Shown in pieces: positions 22,464 to 30,321 of a stretch of DNA of 38,128 nt. A program made the translations under genes and the position numbers. Source of the DNA: Alphaproteobacteria bacterium (GTDB lineage: Bacteria; Pseudomonadota; Alphaproteobacteria; GCA-2731375); assembly GCA_030746635.1 (NCBI GenBank), contig JASLMH010000025.1, positions 1 to 38,128 on the forward strand. The letters run 5' to 3'. Numbering within the stretch: position 1 is the stretch's first letter; each line of letters starts with the position of its first letter. Under the pieces are notes generated by a model. It saw nothing but the letters and a program-made list of their open reading frames with translations. It was not told the origin of the DNA and did no database searches.

Positions 22464-24787
22464 CAGGCCACCTCCTTGCCGCCGGCGCGTTCGGCCAGGG
22501 CGGTTTTCTCCAACAGGTCCAGCAGCCGGTCGGGCGTCAATGGCAACTCCGTCGCCCGCACGCCGATGGCGTCGGCGACGGCGTTGGTCAGGGCCGGCAG
22601 GAAGCCGCTCAACGAGCCCTCGCCGGCTTCCTTGGCGCCGAACGGCCCGTGCGGATCGGCGGCCTCGACGATCTTCACCTCGATGGGCGGCGAGTCGACG
22701 ATCGTCGGCACCCGGTAATCCAGCATGTTGGCGTGCAGCAACAGCCCGTCGTGCAGGCGGGTTTCCTCCGTCATCGCCTGGCCCATGCCCATCCAGACCG
22801 AGCCCTGGACCTGGCCCTCGACGGACAGCGGGTTCAGCGCCTTGCCGCAATCGTGGGCCACCCAGACCTTTTCCACCGTGATCTCGGCGGTGTCCGGGTC
22901 GACCGCGACCTCGACCACCTGGGCGGCGTAGCTGAAGGCCATGGTGCCGCCGATCGCGGCGCCGCGGTATTTCCGGCCGCCCCAGGATTCGGGGATGGTG
23001 TCGAAGATGCCCTTGACGGTCAGCGTGCCTTCGCCGCCCAAGGCCTCCATCACCACCTCGTCGAAGCTCAGGCCCTGGTCCTGCTGGCCGCCGCGATAAA
23101 CCTCGCCCAGGCATTCCACGTCCTCGGGCGCGATCTCCAGCTTGCGGGCCGCCGCCTCGATGAGCTTGGCCTTCAGGTTCTGGGCCGCGTCGATCGAGGC
23201 ATTGCCGACCATGTAGGTGACCCGCGAGGAGTAGGAGCCGTTGTCCTTCGGTGTCAGCGCGCTGTCGGATGAGATCACCCGGATGCGTCCCATGTCGACG
23301 CCCAGGGTCTCGGCCACGCATTGGGCCATCACCGTGGACGAGCCCTGGCCGATCTCGGCGGCGCCGGTCAAAAGCGTGATCGAGGCGTCCCAATCGACCC
23401 GCAGGTGGATGGTGGCGTGCGGCTCGCCGGTCCAGTGCTTCGGCTTGGAAGCGCCGGAAATGTAGTGCGAGCAGGCCATGCCCAGGCCCCGATAGGGGCC
23501 CAGCTTGCCCTTGCGCTGCCGCCAGCCGCTGGCCTGTTCGACCCAGTCCAGGCATTCGTCCAGACCGTAGCTGTTCACCAGCAAATCGTTCTCGGTCATG
23601 GTCGGCGCCTGCAGCAGGTTGGCCCGGCGCACTTCGAACGGGTCCAGGCCCAGTTCGATGGCCATGTCGTCGATCAGGCTTTCGAAGGCGAAGCGGGTCT
23701 TCACCGTGCCGTGGCCGCGAAAGGCGCCGCAGGGCGGCGTGTTGGTCAGCACCCGATAGCCCTCGAACCGGGCCGAGGTGATGTCGTAGATGCCGTAGAT
23801 CATCGAGCCGGCGTACAGGATGGTGACGATGCCATAATCGCTGTAGGCGCCGCCGCGCTGCACCGCCTCGAAATCGACCGCCGTGATGGTGCCGTCCTTG
23901 CGCATGCCGACCTTCATCCGCAATTGGCTCTCGGGCCGGCCGCGGTGGGTGATGAAGGTCTCCTCGCGGCTCAGCACCACCTTGACGCTGCGCCCGGCCT
24001 TGCGGGCCAGCAGGGCGGCCGCCAGTTCGCTTTGCAGGGTTTCGGTGCGGGAACCGAAGCCGCCGCCGATATACGGCTTGACGACACGGACCTGCAATTT
24101 GTCGATGCCCAGGACGCGGGCCAGCATCAGGTGCACGTAGTAGGGGACCTGGGTGCTGGAGCGCATGGTCAGGCGCTCGCGGGCGGTGTCGTATTCGGCG
24201 AAGGCGGCGTGCGGCTCCATCTGCGCCTGGCAGACCTCGGCGCACTGGAAGGTCATCTCGCGGACCAGGTCCGCCTCGGCCATGCCGCCATCGACGTCGC
24301 CCAGGTCGAAATGCACATCGCGCTCGATGTTGCCGGGGCGCTCCTCGTGCAGGTCGATGGCGCCCTCGGCCCGGGCTTCCTCGGCCGTGAAGTAGGCCGG
24401 CAGTTCCTCGTACTCGACCTCGATCAGGGCCAGGGCCTGTTGCGCCGTCGCCTCGTCGACGGCCGCCACCGCCGCCACCGGCTCGCCGCGATAGCGCACC
24501 CGATAGCGGGCCAGGGCCCATTCGTTCATGGCGATCGGCAGCACGCCATGGGTATCGGCGCAGTCCTCGCCGGTGACCACCGCGAGCACACCGGCCAGGG
24601 CCTCGGCCCTGGCGGTATCGACGCTGACGATCTTGGCATGGGCCACGGGGCTGCGCAGGATGCGCCCGACCAGGGCGTCGGCGGCGCTGAAATCGGCCGC
24701 GTACATGGCCTTGCCGGTGACTTTCTCGGGGCCGTCGACGAACGGCTGCGGTAGGCCAATGGTTTGCACGGGCGAGATATCGTTCAT
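22463..24787 (-). CDS. hcrA: 4-hydroxybenzoyl-CoA reductase, alpha (molybdenum) subunit
   Basis: The large molybdopterin-cytosine-dinucleotide subunit, 774 residues. It starts with 'GLPQPFVDGPEKVTGKAMYAADF' and contains the Mo-cofactor segments 'KPYIGGGFGSRTE', 'CGAFRGHGTVKTRFAFE', 'LTGAAEIGQGSSTVMAQ' and 'DNGSYSSRVTYMVGNAS', with the active-site glutamate in 'GPFGAKEAGEGSLS'. The 'ISGASKPKHWTGEPHATI' segment resembles Thauera HcrA as I remember it. The enzyme removes the para-hydroxyl of 4-hydroxybenzoyl-CoA during anaerobic aromatic degradation. It overlaps hcrC by 4 nt (ATGA) and touches hcrB, so the three subunits are co-translated. Other family members (xanthine or nicotinate hydroxylases) are less likely because of the HcrB cluster site. 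Confidence 0.9.
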   Translation of the reverse strand: MNDISPVQTIGLPQPFVDGPEKVTGKAMYAADFSAADALVGRILRSPVAHAKIVSVDTARAEALAGVLAVVTGEDCADTHGVLPIAMNEWALARYRVRYRGEPVAAVAAVDEATAQQALALIEVEYEELPAYFTAEEARAEGAIDLHEERPGNIERDVHFDLGDVDGGMAEADLVREMTFQCAEVCQAQMEPHAAFAEYDTARERLTMRSSTQVPYYVHLMLARVLGIDKLQVRVVKPYIGGGFGSRTETLQSELAAALLARKAGRSVKVVLSREETFITHRGRPESQLRMKVGMRKDGTITAVDFEAVQRGGAYSDYGIVTILYAGSMIYGIYDITSARFEGYRVLTNTPPCGAFRGHGTVKTRFAFESLIDDMAIELGLDPFEVRRANLLQAPTMTENDLLVNSYGLDECLDWVEQASGWRQRKGKLGPYRGLGMACSHYISGASKPKHWTGEPHATIHLRVDWDASITLLTGAAEIGQGSSTVMAQCVAETLGVDMGRIRVISSDSALTPKDNGSYSSRVTYMVGNASIDAAQNLKAKLIEAAARKLEIAPEDVECLGEVYRGGQQDQGLSFDEVVMEALGGEGTLTVKGIFDTIPESWGGRKYRGAAIGGTMAFSYAAQVVEVAVDPDTAEITVEKVWVAHDCGKALNPLSVEGQVQGSVWMGMGQAMTEETRLHDGLLLHANMLDYRVPTIVDSPPIEVKIVEAADPHGPFGAKEAGEGSLSGFLPALTNAVADAIGVRATELPLTPDRLLDLLEKTALAERAGGKEVA

Positions 24788-25254
24788 GACGCCAACTCCC
24801 GGGCCGCCGCCTGGACCGCCTCGATGATCTTCACGTAGCCGGTGCAGCGGCAGATGTTGGCGGCCAGGGCGGAGCGGATGTCGGCCTCGCTCGGCGCCGG
24901 GTTCTGCCGCAAAAGGCCTTCCGCCGCCATCACCATGCCCGGCGTGCAGAAGCCGCATTGCGCGCCCAACTTCTCGTGAAAGCCGCGCTGGATCGCCGAC
25001 AGGCGACCGGCGTGGGCCAGGCTCTCGACGGTGTCGATCCGGGCCTCCTGGCAGGTCGCCGCCAGGGTCAGGCAGGCATGCCGTGGCCGGCCGTCGATCA
25101 GCACCGTGCAGGCGCCGCATTCGCCGCCGTCGCAGCCGACCTTGGTACCGGTAAGGCCGATCTTTTCCCGCAGGTAATCGACCAGCAGCATGTTGTCCGG
25201 CACGACGTCGTCGCGCGGCTGGCCGTTGACGGTGACCGAGAGGATGGTTTTCAC
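24784..25254 (-). CDS. hcrC: 4-hydroxybenzoyl-CoA reductase, gamma ([2Fe-2S]) subunit
   Basis: The small iron-sulfur subunit, 156 residues. The GTG at 25254 with AGGAGG upstream is the start; the track ATG at 25323 lies in the operator. The plant-ferredoxin-type cluster uses Cys41, Cys46, Cys49 and Cys61 ('GCDGGECGACTVLIDG'), and the second cluster uses Cys100, Cys103, Cys135 and Cys137 ('AQCGFCTPGM', 'ANICRCTGY'). This layout is universal in the xanthine oxidase family; the assignment to 4-hydroxybenzoyl-CoA reductase comes from hcrB. It is the first gene of hcrCAB, downstream of a RidA-family gene with a 103-bp gap that holds its own promoter and palindrome. Confidence 0.9.
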   Translation of the reverse strand: MKTILSVTVNGQPRDDVVPDNMLLVDYLREKIGLTGTKVGCDGGECGACTVLIDGRPRHACLTLAATCQEARIDTVESLAHAGRLSAIQRGFHEKLGAQCGFCTPGMVMAAEGLLRQNPAPSEADIRSALAANICRCTGYVKIIEAVQAAARELAS

Positions 25255-25299
25255 GGCGCCGCTCCTCCTTGGTGGGCGAGGCAACTGGAAAAACAGTCT

Positions 25300-25328
25300 A
25301 ACATAAAATTGTTGGGTACCCAAACAAT
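25300..25328 (-). promoter_or_regulatory. hcrCAB promoter with overlapping palindromic operator
   Basis: The perfect 12-bp palindrome TTGGGTACCCAA (25312-25323) sits within a wider near-symmetry ATTGTT...AACAAT (25308-25328). On the minus strand TTGTTT (25327-25322), 16 bp and TATGTT (25305-25300) form a fair promoter, so the palindrome covers the -35 and spacer. That position suits repression. A second small inverted repeat, AACA-ATCT-TGTT, adjoins it (25323-25334). No dedicated regulator gene is adjacent. Promoter elements are by eye. Confidence 0.5.
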
Positions 25329-25357
25329 CTTGTTATTGGACGAATTTACCTGGCGGT

Positions 25358-25750
25358 TCAGTCGGGTATCACCGCCGTGGTCTCGATCTCCAGCTTGGCG
25401 CCGTCCTCGATGAAGCCGCGGACGCCGATCACCGCCATCACCGGATAATGGCGGCCGAAATATTCGCGATAGGCGGCGCCGATCTCCTTCCCCGAGGCCA
25501 GGTATTCGTCGGTGTCGCCGACGAACCAGGTCATCCGCACCACGTGTTCGGGCTTGGCCCCGGCTTCGGCCAGGATGGCCGTGATGTTGGCGAAGCATTG
25601 CCGGGCCTGGCCGGCGAAATCGTCCGTCTCGAACTGCTCCTGGGCGTTCCAGCCGACGATGCCGGCGACGAAAACCAATTCGCCGCGGGTGGCGATACCG
25701 TTGCTGTAGCCCTTGGCGCGGGGCCAATCGGGGGGTTGCAGGAATTTCAC
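25358..25750 (-). CDS. RidA/YjgF family protein
   Basis: A 130-residue trimeric Rid-family protein. The GTG at 25750 with AGGAGG upstream is preferred to the track ATG at 25801. 'GELVFVAGIVGWNAQ' (about 23-37), 'QARQCFANITAILAEAGA' (48-65), 'VRMTWFVGDTDEYLA' and the C-terminal 'AVIGVRGFIEDGAKLEIETTAVI' follow the Rid fold; Arg111 is at about the position of the catalytic Arg105 of RidA. RidA proper hydrolyses 2-aminoacrylate and related imines; subfamilies take part in aromatic or pyrimidine catabolism. It lies upstream of hcrCAB on the same strand, so it may be linked to aromatic degradation, but a separate promoter precedes hcrC. Confidence 0.85.
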   Translation of the reverse strand: MKFLQPPDWPRAKGYSNGIATRGELVFVAGIVGWNAQEQFETDDFAGQARQCFANITAILAEAGAKPEHVVRMTWFVGDTDEYLASGKEIGAAYREYFGRHYPVMAVIGVRGFIEDGAKLEIETTAVIPD

Positions 25751-25850
25751 GGCGGCCTCCTCCTGGTTCGTTTCTTCACTGCTGCCCGACCTTCCGATCA
25801 AACGCCCAAGAGGTCAATTGGACATTTGCCGGCTACGCCTCCCACAAGAA

Positions 25851-25906
25851 TGTGAAGCCGTGTGAAGCAACTGTGCGTTTTCTCCAATCCGGCGATTGCC
25901 TACATT
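25851..25906 (+). promoter_or_regulatory. Promoter with upstream 10-bp direct repeat for the DUF-type gene
   Basis: TGTGAAGC occurs at 25851-25858 and again at 25861-25868, one helical turn apart, followed by a CTGTGCG echo. Directly downstream, TTTTCT (25878-25883), 17 bp and TACATT (25901-25906) form a weak-to-fair promoter. The repeats sit just upstream of the -35, where an activator would bind. Confidence 0.4.
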
Positions 25907-25935
25907 GTCGATGGATTGCCATGAGGTCGAGGCCG

Positions 25936-26634
25936 ATGGAATTCAACGAGCTGGACGATAGGCGTTTGCGCGAGATGGCGGCGGCCGGCGACGACGTGCT
26001 GGAATGCCTGCGGGTATTGGAAAAGACCAACGGCAACGTGGTCGGCGAACTGCTGCGCGAGGTCGAGACCTTCTACGAATTCGACCATTGCCCGCCGGGC
26101 GACGTCTATGACGACGAAACCCACGCACAGTACTATTACCACGCTCACCGCGAGGGCGAGCACGGGCATTTCCATACCTTCCTGCGTGAAAAGGGCATGC
26201 CGGCCGGGCTGCGGCCGATCGAACAGTCGGAGGCCGAATTCATGGCCGAGCGGGACGATCTGCTCAGCCATCTGGTGGCCATTTCGATGGATCAGCAGGG
26301 CATGCCGCTGGCCGTTTTCACCACCAACCGCTGGGTGACCGCCGACAATTGGTACCAGGCCGAGGACGTGATCGCCATGCTCGACCATTTCGAGATCGAT
26401 CAGGCCTGGCCCTCATGGCCGGCCAACCGCTGGCTCGGCGCCATGCTGCGCCTGTTCCGGCCGCAGATCGAACAGGTGATCCGGCAGCGCGACGTGAGGG
26501 TGGCGGACTGGCACCGCCAGCACCCCGATGGGGATGTCTTCGAGGACCGGCGTCTCGACCTGGCCTCCTATCAGGAAATCTCAATTCAACAACAGATCGA
26601 CGGTGTCCAAGCCGCCTTGGCCCAACGTCACTGA
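25936..26634 (+). CDS. Conserved hypothetical protein (DUF6969-like)
   Basis: A soluble protein of about 232 residues with no enzyme family I can assign with confidence; I recall similar alphaproteobacterial proteins carrying a DUF6969-type label, not verified. It has an N-terminal helical part with 'LREMAAAGDDVLECLRVLEKT' and 'EFDHCPPGDVYDDETHAQYYYHAHR'. A His-rich stretch follows ('HREGEHGHFHTFLREKGMP'), then a compact region with 'FTTNRWVTADNWYQAEDVIAML' and 'NRWLGAMLRLFRPQIEQVI'. The clustered His, Asp and Glu residues could bind metal. The start is uncertain: ATG at 25936 (AGG/GAGG upstream) or 25921; the track start at 25852 overlaps the putative promoter. No signal peptide. It converges on the flagellin gene. 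Confidence 0.7.
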   Translation: MEFNELDDRRLREMAAAGDDVLECLRVLEKTNGNVVGELLREVETFYEFDHCPPGDVYDDETHAQYYYHAHREGEHGHFHTFLREKGMPAGLRPIEQSEAEFMAERDDLLSHLVAISMDQQGMPLAVFTTNRWVTADNWYQAEDVIAMLDHFEIDQAWPSWPANRWLGAMLRLFRPQIEQVIRQRDVRVADWHRQHPDGDVFEDRRLDLASYQEISIQQQIDGVQAALAQRH

Positions 26635-26695
26635 TTTGCGCAAAAGGCCCAGCCCGACCACTACTTGGGTTGTGGCCCTCCGGTCTGTTTGACCC

Positions 26696-27514
26696 TTATC
26701 CCCCAAACAGCGCGATCATGCGGGAGGGGGCGGCGTTGGCAACGCTAAGGCTGATAATGCCCAGGGATTCCTTGATCTGATTGGACTGCAGCGCGGCGCT
26801 TTCCGCGGCCATGTCGGCATCGACCAGGTTGCCGATACCGGCGCGCAAGGTGTCGTTCCGGGTCCCCAACAGATCGTTGTGGGTGTCTACTTGCTTGGCC
26901 GAACTGCCCAGGTTGGCCAGTTTGCCGGAGGCATCGGCGATCGCTGCATCCAGGGCGCCTAGCGCGCTGGCGGCGTTGCCCGCGCTATCCAGGGCGAGGC
27001 CGTCGAGACCCAGACCGCCGCTGGACAAATCCTGGGCGCTGACCGTGATGCGGGCGCCATCTTCGTCGCCCAGAACATCCTGATCGGCGGCACCGGCGGC
27101 GATGATATTGGTGCCGGCGAAATCGGCGCTGTCATTGATGGTGGTGATCTGTTCCCGCAGCGCGTCGAAGGCGGAATCCAAGGCGTCGCGGGAGGATTGA
27201 TCCAACCCCTCTTGATTGGCCTGAACCGCCAGGCCTTTCATCTCCACCAGGATGTCGGCGGTCGACTGGCCCGCGGCCAGGGCGACGTCGATGGTGGCGG
27301 AGGCCCGGTCCAGGCCGTCGCGTACGGCTTCCGTGCCGGAGAAGGCTGCCAGCAACCGCTCGGCGACGGCCAGGGTGGCGGCATCGTCCTTGGGCGAATT
27401 GACCTTGTTGCCGCTGGAAATGTGGGACTGGGTCTTGTCCAGGCCGTTGCGGGTGCCCGAAAATCGTTGCAAAGCGATCATCGCGCTGGTGTTGGTATTG
27501 ATGGAATTGATCAT
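26696..27514 (-). CDS. Flagellin
   Basis: The flagellar filament subunit, 272 residues, the short form typical of alphaproteobacteria (Caulobacter flagellins are about 273). The conserved N-terminal D0/D1 region is 'MINSINTNTSAMIALQRFSG' then 'ISSGNKVNSPKDDAATLAVAERL'; the C-terminal D1/D0 is 'RAGIGNLVDADMAAESAALQSNQIKESLGIISLSVANAAPSRMIALF'. The variable middle is short (about 150-200), so the filament surface is minimal. It stands alone, with no flaF, flbT or other flagellar gene in the window. Upstream a weak sigma-54-like -24/-12 pattern (TGGCA then GC, about 27611-27597 on the minus strand) is possible but not convincing. Confidence 0.95.
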   Translation of the reverse strand: MINSINTNTSAMIALQRFSGTRNGLDKTQSHISSGNKVNSPKDDAATLAVAERLLAAFSGTEAVRDGLDRASATIDVALAAGQSTADILVEMKGLAVQANQEGLDQSSRDALDSAFDALREQITTINDSADFAGTNIIAAGAADQDVLGDEDGARITVSAQDLSSGGLGLDGLALDSAGNAASALGALDAAIADASGKLANLGSSAKQVDTHNDLLGTRNDTLRAGIGNLVDADMAAESAALQSNQIKESLGIISLSVANAAPSRMIALFGG

Positions 27515-27774
27515 GATGCGTCGTCCCTTTCGACGGCCCCGCTGTCCGCTGGCCCTATTCGGGCTGTATGGACCGGTGGCTTTGCGTCCCGCCGTCGCCG
27601 GCGGTTTGCCATTTCGTGGTGCGCTTCCCGCATTCGGCGGGGCACGGTTACGCTAAGCGCAAAACAACAACAAAACGTTAACCCGTGGCGCGCCGCTTGG
27701 TTCTTACGGTTCGGGGTCAAGTTCGGGGTCGCACCGGCCGGCCACCGCCGAGCCGGGTCGGTTCGACCAATACG
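27515..27774. other. 260-bp intergenic region upstream of flagellin
   Basis: No gene is seen. It is the 5' region of the flagellin gene and the 3' end of the 2-oxoacid oxidoreductase operon. It contains an AAC-rich tract (AAAACAACAACAAAAC, about 27660-27675) flanked by imperfect inverted arms CACGGTTACG (27643-27652) and CGTTAACCCGTG (27676-27687). On the minus strand this could be part of the flagellin leader or its regulator site. No clean sigma-28 promoter was found. Confidence 0.4.
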
Positions 27775-28344
27775 TCAGAGCCGCACCACCTTGCCGTCCG
27801 GTTCGCCCTGGTCCAGTTCGTCGGCCATCTCGAAGCCCCGTCGCAGGGCCTCGAGGTTGAGGTCGAGGAAGGCTTTCGGCGTCCCTTCGCGGACCGCTTC
27901 CCCCACCGCCTGGCGGTCGCAGATGCCGCTCAGGCCGACCAGGGTGCCGAGCGCCACGACGTTGGCGGCGCGATGGCTGCCCAGCGCGATCGCCTCGTCG
28001 GTGAACGGCAGCTGGTGCAGGGTGATATCGCCCTCGGGCGGCTCCGGCACCAGTCGGGCATCGGTCAGCACCAGGGCGCCGGGGGCCATCATGGCCGCCG
28101 AGGGCGCGACGCCGATCTGGTCCAGGGCGATCAGATAGTCGATCGCCGTGACCAGGGGGTAGTCCACCTCGCGGTCGGCGACCACGAGATCGGAATTGCA
28201 GAAGCCGCCGCGCGAGGTCGGCTCGTAGCTTTGCGATTGCGCCGCCCGCTTGCCGTCCAGCACGACGGCCTGAAACAGCAACCGGCCGCTCAGGATCAGG
28301 CCCTGGCCGCCGCTGCCGGCGAAGCGGATTTCCAGCTTACTCAT
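27775..28344 (-). CDS. korC: 2-oxoacid:ferredoxin oxidoreductase, gamma subunit
   Basis: The gamma subunit (189 residues) of a thiamine-dependent 2-oxoacid:ferredoxin oxidoreductase. 'LEIRFAGSGGQGLILSGRLLFQA' is the N-terminal signature, and 'SQSYEPTSRGGFCNSDLVV' is the usual gamma motif. 'NVVALGTLVGLSG' lies in the second half. It is the last gene of the five-gene operon and overlaps the beta subunit gene by 4 nt (ATGA). Family members oxidise pyruvate, 2-oxoglutarate or branched/aryl 2-oxoacids to the acyl-CoA with reduction of ferredoxin; the substrate is not fixed by this subunit. Confidence 0.9.
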   Translation of the reverse strand: MSKLEIRFAGSGGQGLILSGRLLFQAVVLDGKRAAQSQSYEPTSRGGFCNSDLVVADREVDYPLVTAIDYLIALDQIGVAPSAAMMAPGALVLTDARLVPEPPEGDITLHQLPFTDEAIALGSHRAANVVALGTLVGLSGICDRQAVGEAVREGTPKAFLDLNLEALRRGFEMADELDQGEPDGKVVRL

Positions 28345-29189
28345 GCGCCGGCCTTGCCGCCGTTGGCGACGCCGTCGGCATGGCGGCGATAGGTCTCGCC
28401 GTATTCCGGCCGCTCGTTGCGCGCCAGCACGCCGGTTAGCAAACGGTTGGGCCGGAACGGCTGGTCGGCGACATTTCCATAGGCCTCGGGGCGCATGTCG
28501 CTCTTCTGGCTCAACACCATCTCGGCCGATTCACCCAGGTCGTTCTTGCGCCCGTAGATCTCGGTGCAGTCGGAGATCACCTCGAGGAAGGAAAAGCCGG
28601 GATATTCCAATCCCTGCTTGATCAGGTTCCGCAACGCCGGGGTCTGCATGGTGACCTCGCGCCCGACCAGCCCGGCGCCGGCCGCCTCGGCCAGTTGGCA
28701 GGCATCGAACGCCGGTTCCGTATTGCCGGCCGGGGTGGTCGTGGTCAGGCGGGTTTCCGCCGTGGTCGGCGAGACCTGGCCGCCGGTCATGCCGTAGACC
28801 TCGTTGTTGAGCATCAGGCAGGTCAGGTCCAGGTTGCGGCGGCAGGCATGGATCAGGTGATTGCCGCCGATCGCCAGGCAGTCGCCGTCGCCGGTGATGA
28901 CGATGACCTTCAGATCGGGCCGGGCCAGCTTCAGGCCGGTGGCGAAGGCCAGCGGCCGACCATGGGTGACGTGGTAGGTGTTGGCGTCGATATAGCCCCC
29001 GACCCGGCCCGAGCAGCCGATGCCCGAGACGATGGCCAGCTCGTCCTTCTCGATACCCAACTCGTGCACCGCCCACAACAGCGCCCGCAAGGCGATGCCG
29101 TGGCCGCAGCCCGGACACATGAAGTGCGGCATCAAATCCAGCCGCAGATAGTCGCGGATTTCGAAGCCGGCGGGATTTGTCTCAGTCAT
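28341..29189 (-). CDS. korB: 2-oxoacid:ferredoxin oxidoreductase, beta (TPP-binding) subunit
   Basis: The thiamine-pyrophosphate-binding subunit, 282 residues. 'FMCPGCGHGIALRALLWAV' is the N-terminal motif. TPP and Mg are bound by 'VITGDGDCLAIGGNHLIHA' through 'LMLNNEVYGMTGGQ'. 'YHVTHGRPLAFATGLKLARPD' lies just before. Subunits of the KorB/VorA type are this size and lack their own ferredoxin domain. The gene overlaps korA by 8 nt and korC by 4 nt. The pattern most resembles 2-oxoglutarate:ferredoxin oxidoreductase (KorAB) of denitrifying aromatic degraders, but an aryl 2-oxoacid substrate cannot be excluded. Confidence 0.9.
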   Translation of the reverse strand: MTETNPAGFEIRDYLRLDLMPHFMCPGCGHGIALRALLWAVHELGIEKDELAIVSGIGCSGRVGGYIDANTYHVTHGRPLAFATGLKLARPDLKVIVITGDGDCLAIGGNHLIHACRRNLDLTCLMLNNEVYGMTGGQVSPTTAETRLTTTTPAGNTEPAFDACQLAEAAGAGLVGREVTMQTPALRNLIKQGLEYPGFSFLEVISDCTEIYGRKNDLGESAEMVLSQKSDMRPEAYGNVADQPFRPNRLLTGVLARNERPEYGETYRRHADGVANGGKAGA

Positions 29190-30321
29190 CGGCGGCCATC
29201 TCCTCGATCCGGCGGGCGATCTGGGAGGGCTCGATCGGTTGGCCGTCGACCCGGTTCAGCCCCGCCACCCTGACCTCGTCGCGGCAAATCCGTTCCACCT
29301 CCAACACCAGTTGCCCGGCGTTCATCTCCGGCACCAGCACCGATCGGGCCTGGTCGGCGGCCGTCCGCAAGGCCTGCTCGGGGAAGGGCCACAGGGTAAT
29401 CGGCCGGAACAGGCCGGCGGCGATGCCTCGTTCGCGGGCCTGGCGCACCGCCCGGCGGGCCGCCCGGGCGCTGATGCCGTAGGCAACCACCAGCACTTCG
29501 GCGTCCTTGGTGTCGTGGCATTCGAAGGCCTCGATGTCCTGGCCGTGTTGATCCAGCTTGCCCAGCAGGCGGTCCATGACCCGAGTCACGGTGTCGGGAT
29601 CCTGGGTCGGAAAGCCGTCCTCGGCATGGGTCAGGCCGGTGGTATGTGTGCGATGGCCGTCGCCCGGCCGGGTCATGGCGGGAATGCCGTCCGCGCCGGC
29701 GGCGTAGGGTTGATAGCCGTCGTCGCCGTTGGCCCAGCGGCGTTCGACCAGGTCCAGGCTGCCGGCCGCCGGCAGTTCGATCGGCTCCAGCAGATGGGCG
29801 ATCACCTGATCGAACAGCACCATCACCGGCACCCGGTAGCGTTCCGAGAGGTTGAAGGCGCGGATCGTCTGGTCATGGATCTCCTTGACCGAGGCCGGGG
29901 CCAGGGCGATCAGCGGGTGGTCGCCGTGGCTGCCCCAGCGCGCCTGCATGATGTCGGATTGGGCCGGTCGGGTCGGCATGCCGGTGGACGGGCCGCCGCG
30001 CATCACGTTGGCGATGACGCAGGGTATCTCGGCCATCGAGGCCAGGCCGATATTCTCCTGTTTCAGGGAAAACCCCGGGCCGGAGGTCGCGGTCATCGAT
30101 TTGACGCCGCCGGCCGAGGCGCCCAGCACCGCCGCCATCGAGGCGATCTCGTCCTCCATCTGCACGAAGGTGCCGCCGACCAGGGGCAGCTCGCGCGACA
30201 TCCGTTCGGCGATTTCCGACGACGGGGTGATCGGGTAGCCGGCGAAAAACCGGCAGCCGGCGGCGATCGCGCCCAGGGCGCAGGCATGGTTGCCGTGCAG
30301 GTTTGCCATTCCGGCGGTCAT
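29182..30321 (-). CDS. korA: 2-oxoacid:ferredoxin oxidoreductase, alpha subunit
   Basis: The alpha subunit, 379 residues, joining the pyrimidine-binding domain and domain II of the enzyme. 'GNHACALGAIAAGCRFFAGYPITPSSEIAERM' contains the YPITPSSE motif of this family. 'QMEDEIASMAAVLGASAGG', 'TATSGPGFSLKQENIGLA' and 'GGPSTGMPTRPAQSDIMQARWGSHGD' are strongly conserved. The C-terminal half has 'VVAYGISARAARRAVRQA' and 'GLFRPITLWPFPEQAL'. No fused gamma domain is present; gamma is encoded separately as korC. The ATG follows the iorB stop directly (TAGATG, no gap), so all subunits should be translated from one mRNA. Confidence 0.92.
   Translation of the reverse strand: MTAGMANLHGNHACALGAIAAGCRFFAGYPITPSSEIAERMSRELPLVGGTFVQMEDEIASMAAVLGASAGGVKSMTATSGPGFSLKQENIGLASMAEIPCVIANVMRGGPSTGMPTRPAQSDIMQARWGSHGDHPLIALAPASVKEIHDQTIRAFNLSERYRVPVMVLFDQVIAHLLEPIELPAAGSLDLVERRWANGDDGYQPYAAGADGIPAMTRPGDGHRTHTTGLTHAEDGFPTQDPDTVTRVMDRLLGKLDQHGQDIEAFECHDTKDAEVLVVAYGISARAARRAVRQARERGIAAGLFRPITLWPFPEQALRTAADQARSVLVPEMNAGQLVLEVERICRDEVRVAGLNRVDGQPIEPSQIARRIEEMAADD

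Noticed and set aside
27597-27611. Sigma-54 promoter for flagellin
   Set aside because: TGGCA and a GC dinucleotide are at the right spacing, but the -12 element is otherwise poor; kept only as a remark.
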